Origin: an uncultured Lachnospiraceae bacterium
GTDB lineage: Bacteria > Bacillota > Clostridia > Lachnospirales > Lachnospiraceae
Length of the DNA stretch: 64,000 bases
NCBI GenBank assembly: GCA_910589195.1
Contig: CAJUTC010000015.1
Coordinates: 3,620-67,619, forward strand
Direction: 5' to 3'
In this document: piece after piece, positions 45,381-53,181 of the stretch
How positions within the stretch are numbered: the first letter of the stretch is position 1
Layout of the letters: every line of letters begins with the position of its first letter
Program-made: the position numbers and the translations under genes
Notes under the pieces: generated by a model
What the model was told of the DNA's origin: nothing
Database searches by the model: none
The model's input: only the letters and a program-made list of their open reading frames with translations

Positions 45381-45463
45381 AGTGGTCACCTCCTGATTTC
45401 TATGGTAACAGAAAATCAGGTGAAATGCAAGAAAAAGAGGAAGTGACATTCACATATTATTTT

Positions 45464-45646
45464 GAAAATCTGCCGCCGAGGGCGGCATGCATTCAGGGAT
45501 GCCAAATTCGCCCGCCAGATTTTCATGATTGGTGGAGCGTCCGCAGCCGGGCACATGAAGGTTTACTTTGAAAGTTCAGCGCCCTTGCGCTGAACTGCGC
45601 GAAAACGGGGCCGCAAAGCGGCATCTTCCATTCCCGTTTTCTGCGC
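45464..45646. ncRNA. Highly structured intergenic element (multi-hairpin)
   Basis: Four stems follow in ~180 bases. (1) GAAAATCTG (45464-45472) with 45516-45524, enclosing CCGCC/GGCGG and GGCAT/ATGCC. (2) AGTTCAGCGC (45573-45582) with 45587-45596, ten pairs over a CCTT loop. (3) GCGCGAAAACGGG (45597-45609) with 45633-45646, 13 pairs and one bulge. (4) GCCGC-AAA-GCGGC (45610-45622) inside stem 3. Nearly every base is paired. It lies about 100 bases before the GNAT gene and may be an RNA gene, an attenuator or a mobile palindromic repeat. Confidence 0.5.
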
Positions 45647-45750
45647 ATCTCCTGGATTTTAAAGGAACCCCCTCTTTCATTCATGGTGTTATCCGCAAGG
45701 CTGATGTGGGGGTTTCTTTGAAAATCCACTACCGAAAGGGGATGATTAAG

Positions 45751-46305
45751 ATGCTGCTGAAACAACAATCGGATTATTTTGAGGAAATTTATCAAATTTA
45801 CCAGGAAGCATTTCCGGAAACAGAACAAAGAACCAAGGAAGGCCAGAGAGGAATCCTGGAAAATCCCAGGTACCATCTTCGGGTGATACGGGATCAACAT
45901 CAAGAGAAAGGGCCTATCCGAGCATTTTTAGGTTACTGGGAATTGGAATCTTGTATTTTTTTGGAACATCTGGCAACTACGGCCATGTGCAGAGGGCAGG
46001 GGTATGGACGCCTTTTAATCCAAGAATGCCTAAATGAGGGAGAGGAGAAGAAAAAACCGCTTTTTTTGGAAATTGAGCCGGTGGTGGCGAGTGATCCGAT
46101 GACTGGAAGGCGGGAAAGTTTTTACCACCGTTGCGGTTTTGCAACCAACCACTTTTTCTATGAGCAGATGCCTCTTAAGGAAGGAGATCTGCCCATTTCT
46201 CTTTGGATTATGAGCTGGCCAAAGGCAATAGGGGAAAATGAATTTCTGCCATTTAAAAAAGAAATTTACAAACAGGTATATGGGGTGAATTTGGTATTCA
46301 AATAA
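45751..46305 (+). CDS. GNAT family N-acetyltransferase
   Basis: 184 residues from ATG 45751, with AAAGGGG nine bases upstream; the open frame continues upstream through the structured element but without a ribosome site. The acetyl-CoA pyrophosphate loop is visible as CRGQGYGRLLIQECL, after a strand typical of GNAT motif A (IFLEHLATTAM). Later strands contain FLEIEPV and FYHRCGF. The substrate cannot be deduced. It is followed by the kduI promoter. Confidence 0.85.
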   Translation: MLLKQQSDYFEEIYQIYQEAFPETEQRTKEGQRGILENPRYHLRVIRDQHQEKGPIRAFLGYWELESCIFLEHLATTAMCRGQGYGRLLIQECLNEGEEKKKPLFLEIEPVVASDPMTGRRESFYHRCGFATNHFFYEQMPLKEGDLPISLWIMSWPKAIGENEFLPFKKEIYKQVYGVNLVFK

Positions 46306-46356
46306 TATAGTTGAATACAAAACAAATAATTTGTATAAAAATTTTTGGAAAACCCC

Positions 46357-46385
46357 TTGTTTTTCCATCCATCTTATGTTACATT
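46357..46385 (+). promoter_or_regulatory. Promoter of kduI
   Basis: TTGTTT (46357-46362), 17-base spacer, TACATT (46380-46385). The ~110-base leader contains a hairpin GAAAGCC/GGCTTTC (46449-46467) shortly before AGGAGG. Confidence 0.5.
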
Positions 46386-46497
46386 GTAAATAACAAAATT
46401 ATTGTTTCGCAGGCTTGCGTTTTTGGCGCGACTGTAAGAAAACGGCCAGAAAGCCAGGGAGGCTTTCCCAAACCATAAAATAGGAGGAGAGATTGAT

Positions 46498-47340
46498 ATG
46501 GAGATTCGTTATTCCTGCAACCAAAGAGATTTTAAGCGTTACACAACAGAGGAAATCCGCAATGAGTTTCTGATTGAAAATTTATATGTGGAAAATGAAG
46601 TAACGGCTGTGTATTCCCACGTAGACCGCATGGTGACATTAGGCTGTATGCCTACCACAGAAGAGGTTTCCATCGATAAGGGGATTGATGTGTGGGCAAA
46701 TTTTGGAACCAGTTATTTCCTGGAAAGAAGGGAAATCGGTATTTTTAATATTGGAGGAGCGGGAACCATTAAGGCAGACCAGGAAGCCTTCCATATGAAT
46801 TATAAGGATTGCTTATATATCACCCAAGGAACAAAGCAAGTAACCTTTGCCAGCGACGACCCGTCTAATCCAGCTAAGTTCTATATGGTAAGCGCCCCGG
46901 CTCATTGCGCCTACAAGACCACATATCTGCCTATTGAAAAGGCAGTTAAGCGTCCTTTAGGAGCGATGGAAACCTCCAACAAGCGTACCATTAACCAGTT
47001 TATTCATCCAGACGTATTGCCTACCTGCCAGCTTTCTATGGGAATGACTGAGCTGGAGCCGGGAAGTGTATGGAATACGATGCCTAGCCACACTCATGAG
47101 AGGCGGATGGAGGTTTATATGTATTTTGAAGTTCCGAAGGATAATGTGGTATTCCATATGATGGGCGAGGGAACGGAAACCCGTCATATTGTAATGCAAA
47201 ATGAGCAGGCGGTTATCAGTCCTTCCTGGAGTATCCATTCCGGGGCTGGAACTTCCAACTATACCTTTATTTGGGCGATGGGTGGTGAGAACCAGGCATT
47301 TGATGATATGGACACAATTTCTACAACAGAATTGCGGTAA
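46498..47340 (+). CDS. kduI: 5-dehydro-4-deoxy-D-glucuronate isomerase
   Basis: 280 residues, the normal KduI length. Converts 4-deoxy-L-threo-5-hexosulose uronate, the product of pectin and glycosaminoglycan lyases, into 3-deoxy-D-glycero-2,5-hexodiulosonate. The cupin zinc site is visible around MPSHTHERRMEVYMYF (about 195-210), plus a later His in IVMQNEQAVISPSWSIHSG. The start (MEIRYSCNQRDFKRYTTEE) is characteristic. Unlike many genomes, kduD is not next to it. It is followed by a strong terminator. Confidence 0.95.
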   Translation: MEIRYSCNQRDFKRYTTEEIRNEFLIENLYVENEVTAVYSHVDRMVTLGCMPTTEEVSIDKGIDVWANFGTSYFLERREIGIFNIGGAGTIKADQEAFHMNYKDCLYITQGTKQVTFASDDPSNPAKFYMVSAPAHCAYKTTYLPIEKAVKRPLGAMETSNKRTINQFIHPDVLPTCQLSMGMTELEPGSVWNTMPSHTHERRMEVYMYFEVPKDNVVFHMMGEGTETRHIVMQNEQAVISPSWSIHSGAGTSNYTFIWAMGGENQAFDDMDTISTTELR

Positions 47341-47366
47341 TTGAATAAAAGTGTTTTGTGACGAGC

Positions 47367-47395
47367 AGGCCAGGGAGAAAATCCCTGGCCTTTTT
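47367..47395 (+). terminator. Intrinsic terminator after kduI
   Basis: AGGCCAGGG pairs perfectly with CCCTGGCCT (nine pairs, seven-base loop) and is followed by TTTTT. Confidence 0.9.
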
Positions 47396-47396
47396 G

Positions 47397-47419
47397 TTAT
47401 AGGAAAATGCGTCCTATAA
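47397..47419. repeat. Short inverted repeat related to the ktrA-leader element
   Basis: TTATAGGA-AAATGCG-TCCTATAA, a perfect eight-pair hairpin. Its reverse complement begins TTTATAGGACGC and continues with an ATTTTCC-ATAA stretch, closely resembling 13108-13132. The rest of the stretch up to 47513 shows only a small AAGCCG/CGGCTT hairpin (47476-47492). Confidence 0.5.
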
Positions 47420-47513
47420 AGCAAAAAAACTCCAGGGGATGCGCACTTTGTGCTAAGGAACATGACTGCTGGCGCAAGCCGCCCTTCGGCTTCGGGAAGG
47501 GTTTTCCTGGTAC

Positions 47514-47542
47514 TTGACAAACATGTAATATAATGTTATATA
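47514..47542 (+). promoter_or_regulatory. Regulon promoter/operator 1 (EamA transporter)
   Basis: TTGACA, a 17-base spacer and TATATA. The spacer and -10 box contain ATATAA-TG-TTATAT, a perfect inverted repeat. The architecture matches the promoters at 48576, 52928 and 56360. Confidence 0.7.
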
Positions 47543-47649
47543 TAATATGTATGAATACAATATAAAATTAAGGGAAATACCATCCAATAAGCAAAAGACG
47601 GCATAGGTGGTCTGTGGTGGCGGTGATTTAAAGTTTGGAGGATATGATG

Positions 47650-48555
47650 ATGAAAGATATGGTGAAAAAAAGGGCAGTATATGACAGAAACGAGATGGCA
47701 GGCTCTGGTAGTTCAATACTTTCTGCGTTTTTATATGGACTCAATGCCTTTTTTGCGTTCCATGCATACAAGGGAGGGAGTAATCCCATTGCTTTTACTT
47801 GTTTGTCTTCCTTTTTTAGCATGTTGATTTTCATGTTCCTGCTCTTAAAAAAGAAAACACCGATATTGCCTAAAAAGGGGCAGACACTGTGGTTGGTTCT
47901 GGATGGAATGCTTGGGGGGTTCACCACTCTTTTTTTATTTAGTGCGTTTGAACGGATTGCCACAGGGATTGCCACTGTGCTTCATTTTACGTATCCCGTA
48001 TATGTGGCGGTTGCTGGGATATGGGTTTTGAAGAAAAAGCTAACAAAGGGAAAAGGAATTGCATTGGTGCTATGCCTGACAGGAATTATTGTTACCTCAG
48101 ACGTTTCTGGTACAGGCTCAGCATTAGGAATTGCTATGGCACTTATTTCCGGTATTACGTACGCTGGTTACATTTTAGTTATGGAAAAGTCAGACCTTCA
48201 AAAGACAGATTATTTGTGGTTCAGCTTTTATATGGTAGGAATTCGGGGGATAGGGGCATTGCTTTTTGGAAACATAACCGGAAGAATGGTGCTTTCAATG
48301 ACCAAAACTGCCTGGATCATGACGGTAACACATGCCGTTTTAACTGGAGTGGTGGCCAATATCCTGTTTCAATGTGGCATGCGGTATGTGGGAGGAGCGA
48401 CAGCTTCTCTTCTTTCCATGTTTGAACCAGTAACGTGTGTGGCAGTCGGGATTATACTGCTTGGGGAAACGATAACCCCAGTGAAGCTTTTTGGATGTGC
48501 CATGATTATGTCAGGAATATTGGTTGTAGCTTGGGAGGAACACAGGAAAAAATAA
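47650..48555 (+). CDS. EamA/DMT family transporter
   Basis: 301 residues from ATG 47650, with GGAGGA seven bases upstream; ATGs at 47644 and 47647 are possible. Ten hydrophobic segments in two EamA repeats (AFFAFHAYKGGSNPIAF in the first, GITYAGYILVMEKS at the start of the second). The end GETITPVKLFGCAMIMSGI is the usual EamA close. It exports or imports small metabolites. Its promoter resembles the frl-type promoters downstream, so it may move an amino acid or a fructosamine product. This is inference. Confidence 0.85.
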   Translation: MKDMVKKRAVYDRNEMAGSGSSILSAFLYGLNAFFAFHAYKGGSNPIAFTCLSSFFSMLIFMFLLLKKKTPILPKKGQTLWLVLDGMLGGFTTLFLFSAFERIATGIATVLHFTYPVYVAVAGIWVLKKKLTKGKGIALVLCLTGIIVTSDVSGTGSALGIAMALISGITYAGYILVMEKSDLQKTDYLWFSFYMVGIRGIGALLFGNITGRMVLSMTKTAWIMTVTHAVLTGVVANILFQCGMRYVGGATASLLSMFEPVTCVAVGIILLGETITPVKLFGCAMIMSGILVVAWEEHRKK

Positions 48556-48575
48556 TAATACAATAAAGATATATG

Positions 48576-48604
48576 TTGACATATGTAATATAACGTGTTA
48601 ATAT
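48576..48604 (+). promoter_or_regulatory. Regulon promoter/operator 2 (first sugar-binding protein)
   Basis: TTGACA (48576-48581), 17-base spacer, TAATAT (48599-48604). Spacer ends ATATAACGTG before TTAATAT, an imperfect inverted repeat, and is followed by AAGTTAAAG. Confidence 0.75.
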
Positions 48605-48739
48605 AAGTTAAAGAAAAGCAGGAAGGAAAAGCGGATGCACTGCTTAATCGGAAAAACAAGGTATATTCGGAATATGATTCTGCGGTTTGCACAAAAGAAT
48701 TTCTGGGAATACCTGTCCAAAATCAAGAGGAGGTAAATC

Positions 48740-50080
48740 ATGGATAAACGATTCAAAAAAATGCTGGGAATTGGGTTAGGAGCAGCTATGTGCGTATCAG
48801 CAATTACGGGTTGTGGCCAAAGCAGCCAAAATGGCGGAACCGATACACAGACAGCAGGCGGACAGAGGGAAGAAGAGGATTCCGGCCAACCGGTTACAAT
48901 TAAATTTATTCATAAATTGCCAGAAGAGTCCCGTATGCAGTATTTTAATGAAGTGATCGCAGAGTTTGAGAAGGATAACCCTAATATTAAGATTGAGATG
49001 AATGCCTATGGTGATGAGGAAATTAAGGATAAGACCAGGGTACTTCTAGGAAGTGATGAAGCGCCGGATATTTTCTTTACTTGGAGCGGCCAGCGGATTA
49101 CCCAATATGTAGATTCAGGCAATGCTTTAGATCTTACAAAGTATTTGGAGGAAGACGGGCAATGGAAAGACAGCTTTAACCAGTCTATGCTGGAATGTTG
49201 CAATAAAAACGGATCTTACTGGGCAATCCCATGGGATTACGATTCCAAAGAAATGGTGTATAATAAGAAAATTTTTGCGGAAGCAGGGATTACACAATTG
49301 CCGACTACCTGGGATGAGCTGTTGGCAGACTGTCAGATTCTGAAAGATGCGGGCTATACGCCGATTGCCCTTGGAAACCAGTATTCTTGGGTAGTTTGCC
49401 ATTATATTACCACATTAAATGGAAAGCTGGTGCCAGAGAATGTGCTTAATGCAAATTATAACATGGAAGACCATTCCTTTTCTCATGAGGGCTATGCGAA
49501 AGCACTTGATATGGTGCGTTCCCTGTATGACTTAGGGTATGTAAACCAGGATGTAAATTCCTGTACATGGGAAATGTCCCAGGCTATGGTACAGGAAGGA
49601 AAGGCAGCTATGGTGTATGAGGAAGTGCCAAACTTAGTAAATTACGAAAATTCCTTAGGAGATGACTGGGGCTATTTTGACTTTCCGGAAGTTGAGGGAG
49701 GCGCAGGAAAAGCCGGTTATATAACAGGAGGGCCGGATGTGTTTATGGTGAACAGTGAATCTAAGCATCCGGATGAGGCGATTAAATTCCTGAAGCATTT
49801 AACCAGCAAAGATGTGCAGGCAAAGATGGTATATGATCTGGGATTCCTTCCAGTAATAAACGTAGATTTGGATCCAGAGCAGTGTATGCCGGAAATTTTG
49901 GAAATTATTAATAAAAACATGGAGGCACCTGGCATTTCCGAGTGGCTAGATTGCGCATTAAACCAGACGGTTGCGGATACTTACTTGATTGGATGTCAGA
50001 CGATTTTTGACAATCAGGATGGAGCGGCGATTATGCTGGATGTTTCTGCCACTGCCAGTGAAGCTGCAACGGATCAGTAA
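48740..50080 (+). CDS. ABC transporter substrate-binding lipoprotein 1 (FrlO-like)
   Basis: 446 residues. A lipobox (AITGCG, Cys25) anchors it outside the cell. The fold is the carbohydrate-binding cluster D type (SBP family 1): VTIKFIHKLPEESRMQYFNE, DIFFTWSGQRITQYVDSG, WAIPWDYDSKEMVYNKKIF. It is clearly a duplicate of the 53182-54519 protein, with most of the sequence identical by eye. Bacillus FrlO is the family's fructosamine-binding relative. No permease follows this copy; the next gene is the PfkB kinase, which starts about 20 bases after its stop. Confidence 0.88.
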   Translation: MDKRFKKMLGIGLGAAMCVSAITGCGQSSQNGGTDTQTAGGQREEEDSGQPVTIKFIHKLPEESRMQYFNEVIAEFEKDNPNIKIEMNAYGDEEIKDKTRVLLGSDEAPDIFFTWSGQRITQYVDSGNALDLTKYLEEDGQWKDSFNQSMLECCNKNGSYWAIPWDYDSKEMVYNKKIFAEAGITQLPTTWDELLADCQILKDAGYTPIALGNQYSWVVCHYITTLNGKLVPENVLNANYNMEDHSFSHEGYAKALDMVRSLYDLGYVNQDVNSCTWEMSQAMVQEGKAAMVYEEVPNLVNYENSLGDDWGYFDFPEVEGGAGKAGYITGGPDVFMVNSESKHPDEAIKFLKHLTSKDVQAKMVYDLGFLPVINVDLDPEQCMPEILEIINKNMEAPGISEWLDCALNQTVADTYLIGCQTIFDNQDGAAIMLDVSATASEAATDQ

Positions 50081-50102
50081 AAAGAGCGGAGGATCGTAAA
50101 AC

Positions 50103-51023
50103 ATGGTAAAAATCGCGTGTGTAGGCGACAATGTGGTGGATATCAATTATATTGACGGGATGGTTAATCCCGGAGGCAACTGTGTGAACGTGGCGGTGTA
50201 TTGCAGTCAGTTGGGACATAGGGCCGCTTATGTAGGAGTTCTGGCAGACGATGCGTATGGAAAGGTTTTAACAGATTCCCTAAAACAGCAAAAGGTAGAG
50301 TATTTTATGAGCCCAATATGCCATGGAGAAACAGGAAGGTGCTTTATTAACCTGGTTGATGGAGATCGCGTGATTGGGGATGAAAATGACGGAGGTCTGG
50401 TAAAATCATCCCCCTTAGCGGTTACAGATGAGTTGATTGCATACCTGAAAACCTTTGATTTGGTGCACACAAGTTGTTATAGCTATATTGAAGATCAATT
50501 GGTGAAAATCAAAGAGGCCCACATTCCACTTCTCTATGATTTTTCCACAGAATGGGACAAGAAAAAGGTGAAAGCGATTTCTGGCATTGCGGATTTTATT
50601 TTGTTTTCCGGGAGGGATGATTTGTCTGAGCAGGAGAACCTGGATGTGCTTTTTGAAGCGGTTGACTCCCGATACTGCCGCATGGCGATTATTACAATGG
50701 GGGTCAGAGGGGCATGGGTGTATGACGGCAGAGAGATTTATGCCAAGAAGCCATATTATGCAGAAGGGGGTGCCATAGACACTACTGGCTGCGGTGATTC
50801 CTGGATCAGCGGGTTTATCACGACTTATATGGAAATTGTCAAGGAAATGGAGGATATGGCAACTTCCTCTGACCAATATTTTATCTTGGAAGAAAACAAA
50901 AGGGATGTGGAGCGCCAGGCAATTAAGGCTGGGATGTGTATCGGTAACTTAAAAGCGCGCCATACTTGCAGATTGAAAGGCGCTTACGGATGTGGCGTGC
51001 CGTTAAACAGCATAATAGGATAG
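50103..51023 (+). CDS. frlD: PfkB family kinase resembling fructoselysine 6-kinase FrlD
   Basis: 306 residues. The N-terminus ACVGDNVVDI and GGNCVNVAVYCSQLGHRAAYVG, and the segment DRVIGD, closely follow E. coli and Bacillus FrlD. The PfkB catalytic motif DTTGCGDSWISGF is near residue 225-237, with Asp as base. FrlD phosphorylates fructosamines at C6 before cleavage by the FrlB deglycase, and two FrlB-like genes lie downstream. The exact Amadori substrate is not deducible. It follows sugar-binding protein 1 in the same transcript. Confidence 0.82.
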   Translation: MVKIACVGDNVVDINYIDGMVNPGGNCVNVAVYCSQLGHRAAYVGVLADDAYGKVLTDSLKQQKVEYFMSPICHGETGRCFINLVDGDRVIGDENDGGLVKSSPLAVTDELIAYLKTFDLVHTSCYSYIEDQLVKIKEAHIPLLYDFSTEWDKKKVKAISGIADFILFSGRDDLSEQENLDVLFEAVDSRYCRMAIITMGVRGAWVYDGREIYAKKPYYAEGGAIDTTGCGDSWISGFITTYMEIVKEMEDMATSSDQYFILEENKRDVERQAIKAGMCIGNLKARHTCRLKGAYGCGVPLNSIIG

Positions 51024-51046
51024 CGGCAGGGATAACAGGTGGGAAA

Positions 51047-51895
51047 ATGGGAATAATATTTGAGGAGAAAAAACGGAAGATTTCAGATTGCCTCCTTGCT
51101 CTGGACATAGATGGTACACTTACAAATTCAAATAAGCAAGTTACCCCTCCAGTCAGGCGGGCGTTGAAACAGTTTCTGGCTATGGGTGGCAGAATCGTCC
51201 TGGCGTCAGGCCGTCCCACTTACGGCATTGCTCCACTTGCTGAGGAACTGGAGTTGAAACAAAAGGGCGGGTATATTTTGGCTTATAACGGCGGATGCGT
51301 GACCGACTGTAAAACAGAGCGTATTCTTTATCAGCAGGCACTGGATCTGGAGGTGGTGCGCACATTAGCTAGGCAGGCAGAGGAATATGGTGTCAATATT
51401 ATGACATACCAGGATCAATATATCATTGCCCGATATCCTGGGGAGAAATACTGTCTGGAAGAGAACGCCATCAACCATATGGAGGTAAGGCAGGCAAAGA
51501 ATTTTGCTAAGGATATAACCTTTCCGGTGATTAAGTGCCTGATGACTGGAGAAAGCACTTATTTGGAAACGGTTGAAAATCGTATGAAGTCCTATTGGAA
51601 GGGACGGTTAAGCATATGCCGTTCTGCCCCTTATTTTCTTGAAATTACGGGCAGGGGGATCGATAAGGCACAGGCATTGGGGAAGCTGTTAAGCCATTTA
51701 GGGATGAAACAGGAGAATCTGATTGCGTGTGGAGATGGGTTTAATGATCAGTCCATGCTTGCGTTTGCCGGAATTGGAGTTGCCATGGCCAATGGGCAGC
51801 CGAAAGTAAAACAGGCGGCACAATATATTGCGCCGTCGAATGATGAAGATGGCATTGCGGATGTGGTTTGCCGATTGATTGAAAACAGCAGATAG
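51047..51895 (+). CDS. Cof-type HAD-IIB hydrolase
   Basis: 282 residues from ATG 51047 (AGGTGG upstream); the frame is open further 5' into the kinase gene. HAD motif I is LALDIDGTLTNSN (Asp20, Asp22), and motif III/IV reads GDGFNDQSMLAFAG. A C2 cap lies between them. Cof hydrolases dephosphorylate sugar phosphates or flavin precursors. Its place after the kinase suggests removal of excess phosphosugar, but that is only contextual. A terminator shared with gntR follows. Confidence 0.88.
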   Translation: MGIIFEEKKRKISDCLLALDIDGTLTNSNKQVTPPVRRALKQFLAMGGRIVLASGRPTYGIAPLAEELELKQKGGYILAYNGGCVTDCKTERILYQQALDLEVVRTLARQAEEYGVNIMTYQDQYIIARYPGEKYCLEENAINHMEVRQAKNFAKDITFPVIKCLMTGESTYLETVENRMKSYWKGRLSICRSAPYFLEITGRGIDKAQALGKLLSHLGMKQENLIACGDGFNDQSMLAFAGIGVAMANGQPKVKQAAQYIAPSNDEDGIADVVCRLIENSR

Positions 51896-51896
51896 G

Positions 51897-51938
51897 AAAA
51901 ACCGGGATACACATGGATTCATGTCCTTCCCGGTTTTT
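51897..51938. terminator. Bidirectional terminator between the HAD gene and gntR
   Basis: AAAAACCGGGA (51897-51907) pairs perfectly with TCCCGGTTTTT (51928-51938), 11 pairs, with an inner CATG/CATG pairing. It carries U-runs in both directions. Confidence 0.9.
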
Positions 51939-52002
51939 ATTATTGCGGATGCGTTCACTGGAAAATTCCGCAAATTTTTACAAGACCAGATGAGATTCCT
52001 GA

Positions 52003-52761
52003 TTATTCAATCTTAATGGACAGGCGGTTTGTGGTACTTGAGAGGTAAAATTTAAAGTAATTTCCCGACATAATCTGTTTTGTCCAGTGGATTGGCTGGC
52101 CACTGTCAGAAATGATTTCTTCTTTCAGGATAAACAACGGATTGCCTGGCTGCAGCTTTAAAAAAAGGGCTTCTTCCGGGGTGGCAGCACTGGCTTCCAG
52201 GCAGATTTTGGTGTGACAGTAGTTTTCCGGGTTGGAACCCATATGCTGCTCAATTGTTTTATACAAGGAGCGGTCTTCTAGATCCTCGTTAAGTAAGAAT
52301 GAATACTCTTTATAAGGAAGGTGGACGTGCTCGATAATCACCGGATGGCTGTCAGCATATCGGATACGCTTAATATACACAATATCGTCATTTTCCTTCA
52401 GATTTAAGGTACGGATATCGTACATGGAGGCTTCCTGACGGCGGACACATAAGATATGGGTATTGATTTTGATGTTGTTTTCCTGGCAGGTAGTGGTAAA
52501 ACCGCTAAAGGTAATCAGGTTGGAAGGAATCTTTTGGTTTTCCACAAATGTACCTTTGCCATGCTTGCGGATTAGGATACCCTGCTCCACCAAATCCGAT
52601 ATGGCATTTCGGACGGTTACACGGCTTACCTGGTACATTTCACAGAATTTGCTTTCACTGGGAAGCATTTGCCCGGCCTGGTATTCCCCGCTGATGATTT
52701 TATCCTTAATATCATTTTCGATCTGTTGATAAAGCGGAATTGCGCTTTCGTGTTCAATCAT
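52003..52761 (-). CDS. GntR/HutC-family regulator (FrlR-like)
   Basis: 252 residues with AAGGAG upstream. The N-terminal winged helix (about 1-75) has YQQIENDIKDKIISGEYQ and VSRVTVRNAISDLVEQG, and is joined to a UTRA effector domain (about 95-240). HutC members bind phosphorylated sugars or related ligands. This protein is the only regulator in the locus. Four surrounding promoters share an operator-like sequence, and its own promoter region carries the same TGTAATAT half-site. Bacillus frl operons are controlled by a related GntR-type FrlR. It is therefore likely the regulator of the whole cluster and of itself. Confidence 0.9.
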   Translation of the reverse strand: MIEHESAIPLYQQIENDIKDKIISGEYQAGQMLPSESKFCEMYQVSRVTVRNAISDLVEQGILIRKHGKGTFVENQKIPSNLITFSGFTTTCQENNIKINTHILCVRRQEASMYDIRTLNLKENDDIVYIKRIRYADSHPVIIEHVHLPYKEYSFLLNEDLEDRSLYKTIEQHMGSNPENYCHTKICLEASAATPEEALFLKLQPGNPLFILKEEIISDSGQPIHWTKQIMSGNYFKFYLSSTTNRLSIKIE

Positions 52762-52792
52762 GCTTCTCTAACTCCTTAGTTTGCGGTTTGGT

Positions 52793-52836
52793 TGTAATAT
52801 CACGTATAGTATACTATTTTTTGGTTGAAAAGTAAA
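52793..52836 (-). promoter_or_regulatory. gntR promoter with operator half-site
   Basis: On the minus strand, TTTACT (52836-52831), 17 bases and TATACT (52813-52808). TGTAATAT (52793-52800 on plus), as in the other four promoters, lies just downstream of the start point. Between here and 52927 nothing else is seen. Confidence 0.55.
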
Positions 52837-52927
52837 CTGATTCTTTCCTAAATTCCGGGAAGCTGTGAATAGTTGCTAAAAAAGGGGAGATATAAAACGG
52901 TCTTCTGTGAAAAAACGCATTTCTGTA

Positions 52928-52956
52928 TTGACTGATATAATATAATATGTTAATAT
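52928..52956 (+). promoter_or_regulatory. Regulon promoter/operator 3 (second sugar-binding protein)
   Basis: TTGACT, 17-base spacer, TAATAT (52951-52956), then AAGTTC. Spacer ends ATATAATATG before TTAATAT. An extra TAATATTACGATATAAT block follows at about 52971-52987. The remaining bases up to 53181 show nothing further. Confidence 0.7.
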
Positions 52957-53181
52957 AAGTTCATCAATTTTAATATTACGATATAATACAATCAAAAAAG
53001 GCAAAGAGCGCTTTTGAAATCTTCTGTTATCAGGATTTTTTGGACAGCACACTAGATAGGTACAAAGTTATGGGTGTTCCATTGGCATATATGGATTAAA
53101 ATTTGGATCTAGCTGAAAGAAAATCAGCAGGTGATAGCAGAGGAAATCATGATAGCACTCAAATGGAAAAGGAGGAAAAAA

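Noticed and set aside
45568..45750. N-terminal extension of the GNAT protein through the structured element
   Set aside because: No ribosome site at the upstream ATG, while AAAGGGG precedes ATG 45751; the extension is just the stem sequences read in frame.
46957..47520. 187-codon minus-strand frame opposite kduI
   Set aside because: It runs across the kduI terminator and has no ribosome site; kduI is certain on the other strand.
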